Below are positions 16,537 to 24,569 of a stretch of DNA of 25,661 nucleotides, piece after piece. How positions within the stretch are numbered: position 1 is the stretch's first letter; each line of letters starts with the position of its first letter. The translations under genes were made by a program, and so were the position numbers. This DNA is from Rhodospirillaceae bacterium (GTDB lineage Bacteria > Pseudomonadota > Alphaproteobacteria > UBA8366 > GCA-2717185), in the NCBI GenBank assembly GCA_002717185.1, contig PBDC01000091.1, forward strand, positions 1 to 25,661. The letters are read 5' to 3'. The notes under the pieces were generated by a model that worked only from the letters and a program-made list of their open reading frames with translations, was not told the origin of the DNA and made no database searches.

Positions 16537-17601
16537 TCAAAAGATACGGTCCTGCACGACCTCGTGGCTTAACTCGAGCAGGCCTTCCGCCAAAGATCCG
16601 AATTTCATAAAGCGCAGATCGCCAGCGCCGCCTTCACGGTAGCGCCGATGGAGTTGCTGAAAGATGACCGCGACACGGAAGGTTGTCAGCACTCGATACC
16701 ATTTGAAGCCTGAGAGGTCGCGGCCCGCACGAGCGGCGTAATCTTGCGCTATGGCTTCCCGGCTCGGGAAGCCATAGCCGCCAGTCGGCATCTGCTTAAG
16801 TTGCTGCATCGCCTCCGGGTCGCCTGCTTCGGTCCAATAGCCCAGCATAGCGCCGAGATCGACAAGCGGGTCGCCGCGGGTCCCCATGTCCCAGTCGAGC
16901 ACAGCGACCGGGTCAAGGCTCTTGGGGTCGAGTACGACATTGTCGAGCTTAAAGTCGTTGTGCAAAAAGGTCGTCTCCGCCGCCGGCAGTTTGCGGTCGA
17001 CGGCGAGCCAGGCCTCAATTTCGTCTAGTACGGCTGGCGGCTCCCCATCCCAGGCCAGGCGCGCCCGCTTGAACCAGCCCGTCGCGGTGCGCTCTCGGAA
17101 TCCTTCCGGCCGGCCCATATCGTCAAGCCCGACCGTGGCCGGGTCGACGCGGTGCAAATCATACAGCAGGGTCACCAGGGTCTCGCCGATTTGAACGCCG
17201 GGAGTGCCACGCGCAGCGACCTCTGCCGGCATCTCCCCACCGATCACTAGGCCTGGCCGATATTCCATGATGAAGAAGGGCGCCCCCAGCACAGCCTTGT
17301 CATCGCAGAACAACAGGCACTTCGGCGCGAGCGGGAACTCGCGCCACAGCCCGCTCAAGATCTTGCTCTCGCGGCCCATATCATTTGCGCCAGGTGGCAC
17401 TGGACCCGTCGGCGGCCGGCGCAGCACCCGCAACGCGCCATCCATCTCTAGCAAATAGTTAATGTTGCCGAACCCGGACGCGAACTGCTGCGGCGGCTCC
17501 GCCCCGGTCAAGGCGTGACCGCGTTCCCGTAGATACCGGTCTAGGGCGACCCAATCCTGCTTAACCTCGGCGTCGCGCGACTTAAAAACGGGTCCGGCCA
17601 C
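16537..17601 (-). CDS. APH-family phosphotransferase (aminoglycoside/choline kinase-like)
   Basis: The kinase-like fold is shown by the FASGFGNINYLL glycine-rich region (about 40-51), an RRPPTGPVPPGA loop (61-72), the catalytic HNDFKLDN (214-221, HxDxxxxN) and DWD (236-238) with GDPLVDLG (243-250). PPTGxxPPGAxxMxRE is typical of the phosphotransferases often annotated next to acyl-CoA dehydrogenases, rather than of true aminoglycoside-resistance enzymes. The frame is open to an ATG at 17664, which would overlap the amidase gene by 56 bp; the GTG at 17601, 7 bp after the amidase stop, gives a family-like 354 residues and is preferred, though no clear Shine-Dalgarno supports it. It probably ends the small subunit-amidase-kinase unit. 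The phosphorylated substrate is unknown. Confidence 0.85.
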   Translation of the reverse strand: MAGPVFKSRDAEVKQDWVALDRYLRERGHALTGAEPPQQFASGFGNINYLLEMDGALRVLRRPPTGPVPPGANDMGRESKILSGLWREFPLAPKCLLFCDDKAVLGAPFFIMEYRPGLVIGGEMPAEVAARGTPGVQIGETLVTLLYDLHRVDPATVGLDDMGRPEGFRERTATGWFKRARLAWDGEPPAVLDEIEAWLAVDRKLPAAETTFLHNDFKLDNVVLDPKSLDPVAVLDWDMGTRGDPLVDLGAMLGYWTEAGDPEAMQQLKQMPTGGYGFPSREAIAQDYAARAGRDLSGFKWYRVLTTFRVAVIFQQLHRRYREGGAGDLRFMKFGSLAEGLLELSHEVVQDRIF

Positions 17602-17608
17602 CGAACGA

Positions 17609-19009
17609 TCAGGCGGCCATCGGAGGACGGCGTTTGATCCAGTCCGTCGCTTGTTCGTAGGCATGCGCGACCTGATAGATCAGCGCCTCGTCGAACGGCT
17701 TGCCGACAATCTGCATCGATAGTGGTAGACCGGCGCTCGAAAACCCGGTCGGCACCGCTAACGCCGGCGCGCCCAGCACGTTGAAGGGCGCGCGCGCCTG
17801 GCGGCCATATGTCCGCTCCGTCGCTTCCGCATCCTCGATCTCACACGCCGGATCCATGCTAGACGCGGTGATGGCGACGTCGAAATCAGTCATCGCTTCA
17901 TTATAGGCCTCCACCAGCTGTGCCTTCACGCGGGTGCCGTTGACGTAGTCCGCAGCGCGGATGAAGGCACCCCCCATGATCCGCTGACGGGTGAGCTCGC
18001 CATAATCCTCCGGTCGTTCCTGGAACCACTGCTCGTGGATCGCATAGGCTTCAGACAGCAAGATCACCCGGTTGGTCGCCGCGTAATGGTCGAGCGACGC
18101 GAGAGTCATATCGCGGACCTCCGCGCCCAAACCGCGCAGCACGTCGAGCGCATCGTCAATGCCTTTGGCCATTTCCGGATCAGCCTGCATGTCGGTTTCA
18201 AAGAAATGACGGATCACGCCGATCCGCATGCCCTTAATGCTCCTGCCCAGACCCGACGTGAAGTCCGGCTTGTTGATCGGCGCACTGCCCGGGTCCTGCG
18301 AGTCGTGTCCCGCGATGATGTTGAGCAGGATCGCGTTATCCTCAACCGTGCGGGTCATCGGCCCCACATGGTCCAGGGTGAAGGAGAGCGGAAAAACCCC
18401 ACGGCGGCTGACTCGGCCGTAGGTCGCCTTCATACCAACCAGGCCGCACATGGACGCCGGGTTGCGGACAGAGCCGCCCGTGTCCGTACCGATCGCGGCC
18501 GGCACAAAACCAGCCGCCAGGGCCGCGCCGGACCCGCTCGAGGAGCCACCGGTGAAATGCGCCCTGTTCCAGGGGTTTCGCGCTGGCGGCCAAGGCAGGT
18601 CGAAGCTCGGACCGCCAATCGCGAACTCGTGCGTCGCCGTCTTGCCAAGCAGCACCGCACCGGCCTTCTTGAACCGATCAGTCACGTCAGCATCGGTTTC
18701 CGGCAGGCTGTTGCGCTGCATGACCTTAGAATGACAGGTCGTCGGCATGCCGGTCGCATCGACGATATCCTTCAGGGCATAAGGCACACCATGCAGCGGA
18801 CCTCGCCAGTTGCCAGCCATGATCTCGCTTTCCGCGGCACGCGCCTCATCCAGCGCCATGTCGGCAGAGACATGCAGGAAAGAACTGTAGGCGCCGTCAT
18901 GCGCCGATATCCGGTCGAGCAACGCCTGAGCATATTCGACGGGAGAGATCTCCTTGGCGTTCAGTTTCTTCGCCGCATCGGCGATGGTTAAAAAAGCAAA
19001 GTCGGTCAT
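17609..19009 (-). CDS. Amidase (amidase-signature family), AtzE/GatA-like
   Basis: A 466-residue amidase-signature enzyme with the complete triad K80 (PYALKDIVD), S156 (GGSSSGSG) and S180 (GTDTGGSVRNPA). It shares family but not close identity with the other amidase at 12935-14344 (TGGS rather than TAGS, different loops), so it is not a recent tandem duplicate. Its ATG overlaps by 1 bp (TAATG) the stop of a 63-codon gene resembling AtzG, the GatC-like partner of the 1-carboxybiuret hydrolase AtzE. This makes a two-subunit amidase likely. The natural substrate (ureido or simple amide) cannot be read from sequence. Confidence 0.9.
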   Translation of the reverse strand: MTDFAFLTIADAAKKLNAKEISPVEYAQALLDRISAHDGAYSSFLHVSADMALDEARAAESEIMAGNWRGPLHGVPYALKDIVDATGMPTTCHSKVMQRNSLPETDADVTDRFKKAGAVLLGKTATHEFAIGGPSFDLPWPPARNPWNRAHFTGGSSSGSGAALAAGFVPAAIGTDTGGSVRNPASMCGLVGMKATYGRVSRRGVFPLSFTLDHVGPMTRTVEDNAILLNIIAGHDSQDPGSAPINKPDFTSGLGRSIKGMRIGVIRHFFETDMQADPEMAKGIDDALDVLRGLGAEVRDMTLASLDHYAATNRVILLSEAYAIHEQWFQERPEDYGELTRQRIMGGAFIRAADYVNGTRVKAQLVEAYNEAMTDFDVAITASSMDPACEIEDAEATERTYGRQARAPFNVLGAPALAVPTGFSSAGLPLSMQIVGKPFDEALIYQVAHAYEQATDWIKRRPPMAA

Positions 19010-19200
19010 TATTCCCCTCCTCCGGCACGATAGACATGTGCCGGTTCATCGGCCGGCTCGACATCGATGGTCATACGGCTGCGCAGCGACTGCGCGAATG
19101 TGAAGGCACGCGCGACATCATCCGGATAACGATCCGCCATCCGACCGAGTCCCGCGGCGCGGGCAGCCTCAAGTGCCTTCTTGCTGTCGGTGTCGCTCAT
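19009..19200 (-). CDS. AtzG/GatC-like small amidase subunit (DUF4089-like)
   Basis: A 63-residue acidic, helical protein beginning MSDTDSKKALEAARAAGLGR. The frame extends to 19287, but the ATG at 19200 has GGGAGAGG upstream and gives the right size. The layout (two N-terminal helices around AARAAGLGRMADRYPDDVARAFTFAQSL in two parts, then an acidic turn and PADEPAHVYRAGG at the C-terminus) resembles the AtzG/DUF4089 family, whose members wrap an amidase-signature partner like GatC on GatA. It is joined to the amidase by TAATG, so stoichiometric translation is likely. Small size makes the homology judgement by eye less certain; the alternative is an unrelated leader ORF. Confidence 0.65.
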   Translation of the reverse strand: MSDTDSKKALEAARAAGLGRMADRYPDDVARAFTFAQSLRSRMTIDVEPADEPAHVYRAGGGE

Positions 19201-19390
19201 TGGCCTCTCCCTGGATCTGGTTTTTTTTGCACGGCGATGAAGCCATTCGGCCTCGGCGCTTGTCAAGCGAACGCGCGGCTTAGGCACCGACCATGACGAG
19301 CCAAAGACCGGGCACCGTCATAGGACGGCGCTTCGCATGCCTCGAGGCGCACATCCAACGCTTGCGACAGTGGTCGCGGTAGATGGTGCA

Positions 19391-19418
19391 TTCAAAGTAA
19401 TTAAGATTGTTGTATATT
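19391..19418 (+). promoter_or_regulatory. Candidate promoter for the methyltransferase gene
   Basis: TTCAAA (19391-19396, 4 of 6 to the -35 consensus) and TATATT (19413-19418, 5 of 6 to the -10) are 16 bp apart in a local AT-rich patch, about 65 bp ahead of the chosen GTG start. The rest of the 282-bp gap back to 19200 shows no gene; the 29-codon ORF there has no supporting signal. Confidence 0.38.
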
Positions 19419-19482
19419 GCCGACGCACGCCGGCATCATCTCACCACGGCAAATTGGCACGTTAAGAAAGTTGGAGAAAATC

Positions 19483-20133
19483 GTGGAAGACCCCGTCCAA
19501 AGACATCCGACCCGCGGCGAACAGCTCGATATCCTCGCAACGCTAATCGCCGACACCGCAGGGCGAGGCCAGACAGTGCTGGAATTCGGCTGCGGCATTG
19601 GCTATGTGGCGCACCTGATTCTAGAAAAACGCCCCGACCTCAATATCGTCGGCGTCGATCGCAAGGGAGACGCGTTGCAGCAGGCAGAAGACATGCTGCC
19701 GGCAGAGCGGTTCACCGCAATCGAGGGCGACCTGGAAGCGATCGGCGACATTCCGATTCCGGAGCGGGCCTACGGTGCGATCTTTACTGCTCTGACCTTC
19801 CACGATCTGCCCGATCCGGCGAAACAGGCAGTCATCGGCGCGGCTGCTGCGCTCCTTGCGCCGGGCGGCGTTTTTATGCTGTACGACCGACTGCGCCTAG
19901 ATGAGCCATCCCTGTTCCCCTTGCAGCAAAGCATCTGGTCGCGCATCGAACGGGTACATGGTCGGGGCATGCGCACCGCCGACACTTTCGAGGCTTACCA
20001 GACAGACCTTGGGACGGACAACCGCCCCGCGCGCCTGGCCGACTATCTAGAATGGTTCCCGGCCGCCGGGCTGGCACCCCAGGTACTGCATTTACACGGC
20101 AACGTGGCCTTGATAGGCGGCGCGAAAGCCTAA
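19483..20133 (+). CDS. Class I SAM-dependent methyltransferase
   Basis: A 216-residue Rossmann-fold methyltransferase. Motif I is VLEFGCGIG (32-40), the acidic residue after strand 2 is D59 (IVGVDR), and a FTALTFHDLPDP segment followed by LAPGGVFMLYDRLR marks motifs IV-VI, as in ubiquinone/menaquinone-type and other small-molecule methyltransferases. The frame runs back to a TTG at 19417, but GTG at 19483 has GGAGAAAA at correct spacing and is preferred. Its TAA overlaps the TAG of the convergent thioesterase. The methyl acceptor is unknown. Confidence 0.82.
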   Translation: MEDPVQRHPTRGEQLDILATLIADTAGRGQTVLEFGCGIGYVAHLILEKRPDLNIVGVDRKGDALQQAEDMLPAERFTAIEGDLEAIGDIPIPERAYGAIFTALTFHDLPDPAKQAVIGAAAALLAPGGVFMLYDRLRLDEPSLFPLQQSIWSRIERVHGRGMRTADTFEAYQTDLGTDNRPARLADYLEWFPAAGLAPQVLHLHGNVALIGGAKA

Positions 20134-20522
20134 AGGTATTTGTACGCGCCCTGGCCGGACGAGTAGATCTTACCGCTCTCCGCATCGACGACGCGGACGT
20201 CAGAGAAGAACATCGAGCGGCCCTTCCGGATAATGCGTCCTTCCGCGTGCACCGTCTCGCCCATCGCAGTCGATAGGAAGTTGCAGTTCAGATTGACGGT
20301 CACTGCCTTGCGCGTCTCGCCGCTGGCGCGGCCTCCGGCCATAATGCCCGCGATATCCATCAGTGACATCAAAACGCCGCCATGGATATAGTCGCCGCGG
20401 TTGCGGTGATGGTTGAAGCCGTTCATTGCCAAACGCACGAACCCGTCGCTACGTTCGACCACGTCGTAGTCGAGGAAGCGGTGATAGGAATCGGCCGGCG
20501 GCGGGGAAAGCGTGTCGTTCAT
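20130..20522 (-). CDS. PaaI-family hotdog-fold thioesterase
   Basis: A 130-residue single hotdog domain. The HGGVLMSLMD motif (47-56) supplies the conserved HGG and the catalytic acid D56, followed by the VTVNLNCNFLSTAMGE strand pair and FFSDVRVVD; this is the PaaI/YbgC-like acyl-CoA thioesterase pattern. The open frame continues to 21029 on the antisense of the hydantoinase gene, but the ATG at 20522 has a GGAG site and gives a normal family length. It is divergent from the hydantoinase gene and convergent with the methyltransferase (4-bp overlap of stops). Confidence 0.87.
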   Translation of the reverse strand: MNDTLSPPPADSYHRFLDYDVVERSDGFVRLAMNGFNHHRNRGDYIHGGVLMSLMDIAGIMAGGRASGETRKAVTVNLNCNFLSTAMGETVHAEGRIIRKGRSMFFSDVRVVDAESGKIYSSGQGAYKYL

Positions 20523-20548
20523 GATAACTCCAATCAGATGCTGCGATC

Positions 20549-20576
20549 TTTTTACCGATAAGTATCGTTGTTTCAA
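20549..20576 (-). promoter_or_regulatory. Candidate promoter with palindromic operator, thioesterase gene
   Basis: On the minus strand TTGAAA (5 of 6) and TAAAAA (4 of 6) are 16 bp apart, placing the start about 20 nt ahead of the thioesterase ATG. The spacer holds the palindrome CGATAAGTATCG (20556-20567, two 5-bp arms around AG), well placed for a repressor. The hydantoinase gene reads in the other direction from the same 129-bp gap, so one protein could control both. Confidence 0.4.
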
Positions 20577-20651
20577 GGGAGCGAAACGCTTGTGCAGCAC
20601 GCAGCACCTTGTCAAAGTTGCGGCGCATTGTTGGATTCCGGGAGGCAATCG

Positions 20652-22118
20652 ATGACGGTTTATGATCTGGTCATTCGCGGCGGCGAGGTAATCACGGCAA
20701 CGGACAGAACGGTCTGCGATGTGGGCGTCCGCGACGGCAAGATCGCGGCGCTGGGGCAAGGGCTGGACGCTGGTGCGAGAGAGGTCGACGCAACGGGCAA
20801 GATGGTGCTGCCCGGCGGTATAGACAGCCACTGCCATATTGAGCAAGTGTCGGGCATGGGTGTCATGTGCGCCGACGACTTCCACAGCGGTACGGTGGCC
20901 GCGGCATTCGGCGGGACGACGACGATTATTCCCTTCGCCGCCCAGCATCGCGGCCAGTCGGCAACCGCCGTCGTCAAGGATTATCGCGAACGTGGTGACG
21001 CCAAGGCGGTGATCGATTACGCGGTCCATCTAATTATTACGGACCCGACCGAACAGGTACTAGGCCAAGAACTGCCGGCGCTGATCAGTAACGGCTACAC
21101 CTCCTTCAAGGTCTATATGACCTACGAGGGCACAAAGCTCGACGACTACCAAATGCTAGAAGTACTCTCCACGGCAAGGCGCGAGGGCGCGCTGACCATG
21201 ATCCACGCGGAGAACTGGGACATGATCCGCTGGCTGGCGCAGCGCCTTATTGATGGCGGCAACCGGGCGCCGGTCTATCACGGCGTTAGCCATGCAGAGG
21301 TTGCCGAGGGCGAGGCGACGCACCGGGCGATCGCGCTGGGCCGACTGCTCGACACGCCACTGCTGATCGTCCATGTCTCCGCTCAGGAGGCTATGGAGGA
21401 GATCCGCATAGCCCAAGCAAAAGGCCTAAAGGTTTATGGCGAGACCTGCCCTCAATATCTCTTTCTCACGCTAGACGACCTCGACCGCGAAGGTATGGAG
21501 GGCGCAATGTTCTGTTGCAGCCCACCGCCTCGCGACAAAGAAGGGCAAGAAGCAATCTGGCACGGTATCCAGACGGGTGTGTTCCAGGTCGTTTCATCCG
21601 ATCACGCTCCCTACCGCTTCGACGAGACCGGCAAGCTTAAGGCGGGGCCTAACCCGTCTTTCAAAGAGATTGCCAACGGCGTGCCGGGCATCGAGCTGCG
21701 CCTACCCTTGCTGTTTTCGGAAGGGGTCGGCAAGGGGCGGATCGACATCCATCGCTTTGTCGACATCACGTCCACAGCACACGCGAAGATCTACGGTCTC
21801 TACCCGCGCAAAGGCACAATCGCGGTCGGCACTGACGCAGACATAACAATCTGGGACCCAGACCGTAAGGTCACCGTCACGGCAGACATGCTGCATGACA
21901 ATACAGGTTACACACCCTATGAGGGCATGCAGCTAACGGGCTGGCCAGTGCAAGTGTTGAGCCGTGGCCGAATCGTGGTCGAGGATGGTACCCTGCATGC
22001 CGAACAAGGCAGTGGACTGTTCCAACCCTGTGACAAGCCGGACAGCGCCAAGCCGCTCGGTCTCATTCAGCGCGAACTTGATCCAAAACGCAACTTTGGC
22101 GCCCAAATCCTATTTTAA
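20652..22118 (+). CDS. hydA: Dihydropyrimidinase / D-hydantoinase
   Basis: A 488-residue cyclic amidohydrolase that opens 5,6-dihydropyrimidines or 5-substituted hydantoins to N-carbamoyl amino acids. All binuclear metal ligands are visible: H60 and H62 (DSHCHIE), carboxylated K153 (SFKVYMTYEG), H185 (MIHAEN), H241 (IVHVSA) and D317 (SSDHAPYRF). The substrate-loop Tyr (Y155/Y158) and the CSPPPRDKE segment (289-297) match dihydropyrimidinases rather than allantoinases. The ATG at 20652 has GGGAGG upstream; the longer frame to 20568 lacks support. The next gene starts 2 bp after its stop. A hydantoin racemase and D-carbamoylase 3 kb downstream on the other strand argue for a hydantoin or carbamoyl-amino-acid route. 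Confidence 0.95.
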   Translation: MTVYDLVIRGGEVITATDRTVCDVGVRDGKIAALGQGLDAGAREVDATGKMVLPGGIDSHCHIEQVSGMGVMCADDFHSGTVAAAFGGTTTIIPFAAQHRGQSATAVVKDYRERGDAKAVIDYAVHLIITDPTEQVLGQELPALISNGYTSFKVYMTYEGTKLDDYQMLEVLSTARREGALTMIHAENWDMIRWLAQRLIDGGNRAPVYHGVSHAEVAEGEATHRAIALGRLLDTPLLIVHVSAQEAMEEIRIAQAKGLKVYGETCPQYLFLTLDDLDREGMEGAMFCCSPPPRDKEGQEAIWHGIQTGVFQVVSSDHAPYRFDETGKLKAGPNPSFKEIANGVPGIELRLPLLFSEGVGKGRIDIHRFVDITSTAHAKIYGLYPRKGTIAVGTDADITIWDPDRKVTVTADMLHDNTGYTPYEGMQLTGWPVQVLSRGRIVVEDGTLHAEQGSGLFQPCDKPDSAKPLGLIQRELDPKRNFGAQILF

Positions 22119-22120
22119 AA

Positions 22121-22975
22121 ATGCATCCTTATATAACTGTCATTCCCCCGCGCGGCGAGCCCACCCCCGTCGTCTTCGACTCGCCACACAGCGGTAGTCA
22201 CTACCCAGACGATTTTGATTACATCGTGCCCCTGTGGATGCTGCGCCGGGGTGAAGACCCATGCGTCGAGAAACTTTTCTCCGCGGCCCCAGATCACGGC
22301 TCGCCGCTAATCGCCGCGGAGTTCAGCCGAATGTATATCGATCCGAACCGGTCCGCGTCCGATATTGATCCCGACATGCTGGATGGCGAGTGGCCGCACC
22401 CAATAGAAATCAGCCACAAGACACGTTCCGGCATGGGCCTGATCCGCAGTCGATCGGGACGCGATCGCAGACGGATATACGAACGCAAACTGTCGATCGA
22501 AGAGGTTCATCATCGCATTGAGAATTTTTGGCGGCCCTATCACGACACCCTGCGCAATCATCTCGATGCCACCTATGCAACCTTCGGCGCTGCCTGGCAC
22601 ATTAACTGCCATTCAATGCCGTCAAAATGGGCCACCGGCTTCGAGAAGGCTGGCGAACCGAACAAGAACGACTACGTGCTCGGCAATCGTGACGGCACCA
22701 CTGCCGGTGCCGAGTTCACCGAGCTGGTTCGCGAGACCTTGGCCGGCTTCGGCTTCCATGTTGGCATCAATGACGGACAGAAGGGGGTCGAACTCGTGCG
22801 TGCCTATAGTGATCCGTCGGAGGAACGCCACAGTCTACAGATCGAAATCAACCGCCGCTTATATTGGGACGAGCGCAATATGAAAAAACGCGAAGGCCAT
22901 TTCGAAGAGCAGCAGGCGATAATGGCCAACCTTATCAAGGTAGTCTGCGATTATGCGCGCAGCCGGGTAGGTTAG
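22121..22975 (+). CDS. N-formylglutamate amidohydrolase-family protein
   Basis: A 284-residue member of the FGase family, which hydrolyses N-formyl-L-glutamate in histidine catabolism and related N-acyl amino acids. Family signatures are VFDSPHSGSHYPDDF (18-32), the SRMYIDPNRS strand (69-78, usually D-x-N-R) and INCHSMPSK (161-169) with H164 as a probable metal ligand. It starts 2 bp after the hydantoinase stop, so it is surely cotranscribed. No hutH, hutU or hutI is nearby, so an annotation as histidine-pathway HutG would be unsupported; a deformylase or N-acyl amidohydrolase working on a hydantoin-derived product is an inference. Confidence 0.88.
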   Translation: MHPYITVIPPRGEPTPVVFDSPHSGSHYPDDFDYIVPLWMLRRGEDPCVEKLFSAAPDHGSPLIAAEFSRMYIDPNRSASDIDPDMLDGEWPHPIEISHKTRSGMGLIRSRSGRDRRRIYERKLSIEEVHHRIENFWRPYHDTLRNHLDATYATFGAAWHINCHSMPSKWATGFEKAGEPNKNDYVLGNRDGTTAGAEFTELVRETLAGFGFHVGINDGQKGVELVRAYSDPSEERHSLQIEINRRLYWDERNMKKREGHFEEQQAIMANLIKVVCDYARSRVG

Positions 22976-22994
22976 CGACAACAGGCGAGATGAA

Positions 22995-24188
22995 ATGACG
23001 GAAGAACGGGTCTTTATTTCCGGTGCCGGTCCGGTTGGACTTTCGGCAGCTGCGCGGCTTATCCAGCACGGCGTCCCGGTGACCGTATTCGAGGCCGGCT
23101 CTAATCTCGCCACGGAGTCACGCGCTTCAACCTTCCACCCCTCAACCCTCGACATGTTAGACGAACTCGGTGCTGCGGCACCGCTGGAGGCGCAAGGGCT
23201 GCGCGCGCCCAGCCTCCAATACCGTAGCAAAAGTGACGGTCTAATTGCGCGCTTCGATTTCGGCGATATTGCTGACCTGACTAAGCACCCGTTTCGACTG
23301 CAGTGCGAACAGTGGCGTCTGACACGGATTCTACTGGACAAGCTGACACTTGATCCAGACTTCGAGATCGTCTTCTCCAACGGTGTCGAGGATTGCCACC
23401 AGGATGCTGACAGCGTCACAGTCGTCCTGACAAAAGGTGAAAGAACGGGTCGTTGGCTGATCGGTGCGGACGGTGCCAGCAGTCATGTCCGGCGCGCGAT
23501 CGGCCTAACGTTCGAAGGCTTTACCTGGCCGGACCGGTTTCTAGTACTTAGTACACCCTTCGAATTCGCTGATGAAATTCCTGATCTAGATCCCGTCAGC
23601 TATGTAGCTGATCCGCAGCAATGGCATTTCCTGCTGCGGATACCGGGCCTGTGGCGAGTCATGCTACCGATCGCCAAGGATATAACAGACCAGACCGCGC
23701 TGGATCCGGACTATGGGAGCCGATGTCTAGATTGGGTGGCCAATGGAGCCGGCCCCTCTGAGGTTGTGCATCGCACACTCTACAAGGTTCACCAGCGTGT
23801 CGCCGAAACGTTTCGCAAGGGCCGAGTTTTCTTGACCGGCGATGCAGCGCATATAAACAATCCGCTCGGCGGAATGGGCATGAACGGCGGTATCCACGAT
23901 GCATTCAATCTGGCAGACCGTTTGGCCCTTGTCTGGATGGGGTGTTCAGATGCAACGCAACTAGACCTCTACGATCTGCAACGGCGGACGGTCACAATGG
24001 AATCGGTGCAGGTCCAGACCATTCAAAACAAAAGGGACATGGAATTTGCGAGCGAAAACGATCAAGCTGAATTCCGCAACCGTCTGCGTAATATCAAAAG
24101 CGACCCAAAACAAAATCGCGCCTACCTGAAACGGATCTCCATGATGGAATCCCTGAAACGCGCGGCGGAAATCAGCTTGCTGCATTGA
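22995..24188 (+). CDS. FAD-dependent aromatic-ring monooxygenase (PHBH/UbiH-type)
   Basis: A 397-residue class A flavoprotein monooxygenase. Motifs are GAGPVG (10-15, FAD ADP-binding), GADG (157-160, NAD(P)H/FAD) and FLTGDAAHINNPLGGMGMN (279-297, FAD ribityl contact). The length without a C-terminal thioredoxin-like domain matches salicylate- or 6-hydroxynicotinate-hydroxylase-like enzymes more than MhpA/TfdB. It is 19 bp after the FGase-family gene on the same strand, so it likely shares the transcript. A ring-hydroxylating step in a heterocycle or aromatic pathway is likely; the substrate is unknown. Confidence 0.88.
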   Translation: MTEERVFISGAGPVGLSAAARLIQHGVPVTVFEAGSNLATESRASTFHPSTLDMLDELGAAAPLEAQGLRAPSLQYRSKSDGLIARFDFGDIADLTKHPFRLQCEQWRLTRILLDKLTLDPDFEIVFSNGVEDCHQDADSVTVVLTKGERTGRWLIGADGASSHVRRAIGLTFEGFTWPDRFLVLSTPFEFADEIPDLDPVSYVADPQQWHFLLRIPGLWRVMLPIAKDITDQTALDPDYGSRCLDWVANGAGPSEVVHRTLYKVHQRVAETFRKGRVFLTGDAAHINNPLGGMGMNGGIHDAFNLADRLALVWMGCSDATQLDLYDLQRRTVTMESVQVQTIQNKRDMEFASENDQAEFRNRLRNIKSDPKQNRAYLKRISMMESLKRAAEISLLH

Positions 24189-24569
24189 TGCTAAAACCAC
24201 AGGTACACTGATTAATATTTTCGCCTCTACTGGCGAAGAATTTACTCATGTTGGACGCGTTAGCAGCGAAACCGTTGCGGGCGGAGTTATGCCCCGATAC
24301 CTTAAAACAGACAGACCAATACTGTTACGCCGTTCAGGACCATTGCTATAATTATCAGATTTCTCGGTAATTTCAGCAGGTCTGCAAACTACTCCGTAAT
24401 CAGGAAAAGACCCCGCAGTAGTGAAAGCTAAAATTCAAAAAACCAAATTTTGGCGCAACCTGGCTTACGCCTCTTATAAACCTGCCTCAATATAATCGGT
24501 CTGCTAACTTGATAGCACGAGCCGCTAATTAGCGTCCCTAACCAGACGATCAGACATGCGAGAGCCGCG
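24189..24569. other. 381-bp intergenic region without a recognisable gene
   Basis: A gap between convergent units with visibly lower G+C, no open frame worth calling and no tRNA-like fold noticed. It holds a hairpin close to the monooxygenase stop and a perfect 12-bp palindrome CGCTAATTAGCG (24523-24534), 36 bp past the racemase stop, which could fold as a 4-bp stem with an AATT loop. A short RNA or a decayed gene cannot be excluded by eye. Confidence 0.5.
24218..24239 (+). terminator. Possible terminator of the hydantoinase-monooxygenase unit
   Basis: TTCGCC (24220-24225) pairs with GGCGAA (24232-24237) around a 6-nt loop; two further pairs including one G-U extend the stem to 8. It begins 30 bp after the monooxygenase stop and is flanked by A/T-rich sequence on both sides, so it could act in both directions, but the T tract is short. 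Confidence 0.4.

Noticed and set aside
16537..17601. Aminoglycoside resistance kinase
   Set aside because: HNDFKLDN and DWD place it in the broad APH superfamily, but the RRPPTGPVPPGA loop is typical of environmental phosphotransferases; nothing supports an antibiotic substrate.
18035..18991. A 318-codon plus-strand open frame antisense to the AtzE/GatA-like amidase
   Set aside because: It reads as Arg/His-rich low-meaning sequence, while the opposite strand encodes a full amidase with an intact triad; typical shadow frame in G+C-rich DNA.
19293..19382. A 29-codon plus-strand ORF in the gap before the methyltransferase
   Set aside because: No ribosome-binding site and no recognisable features; chance frame.
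20523..21029. N-terminal extension of the thioesterase frame across the hydantoinase gene
   Set aside because: It is antisense to well-supported hydantoinase coding sequence; the ATG at 20522 has a good ribosome-binding site and gives family length.
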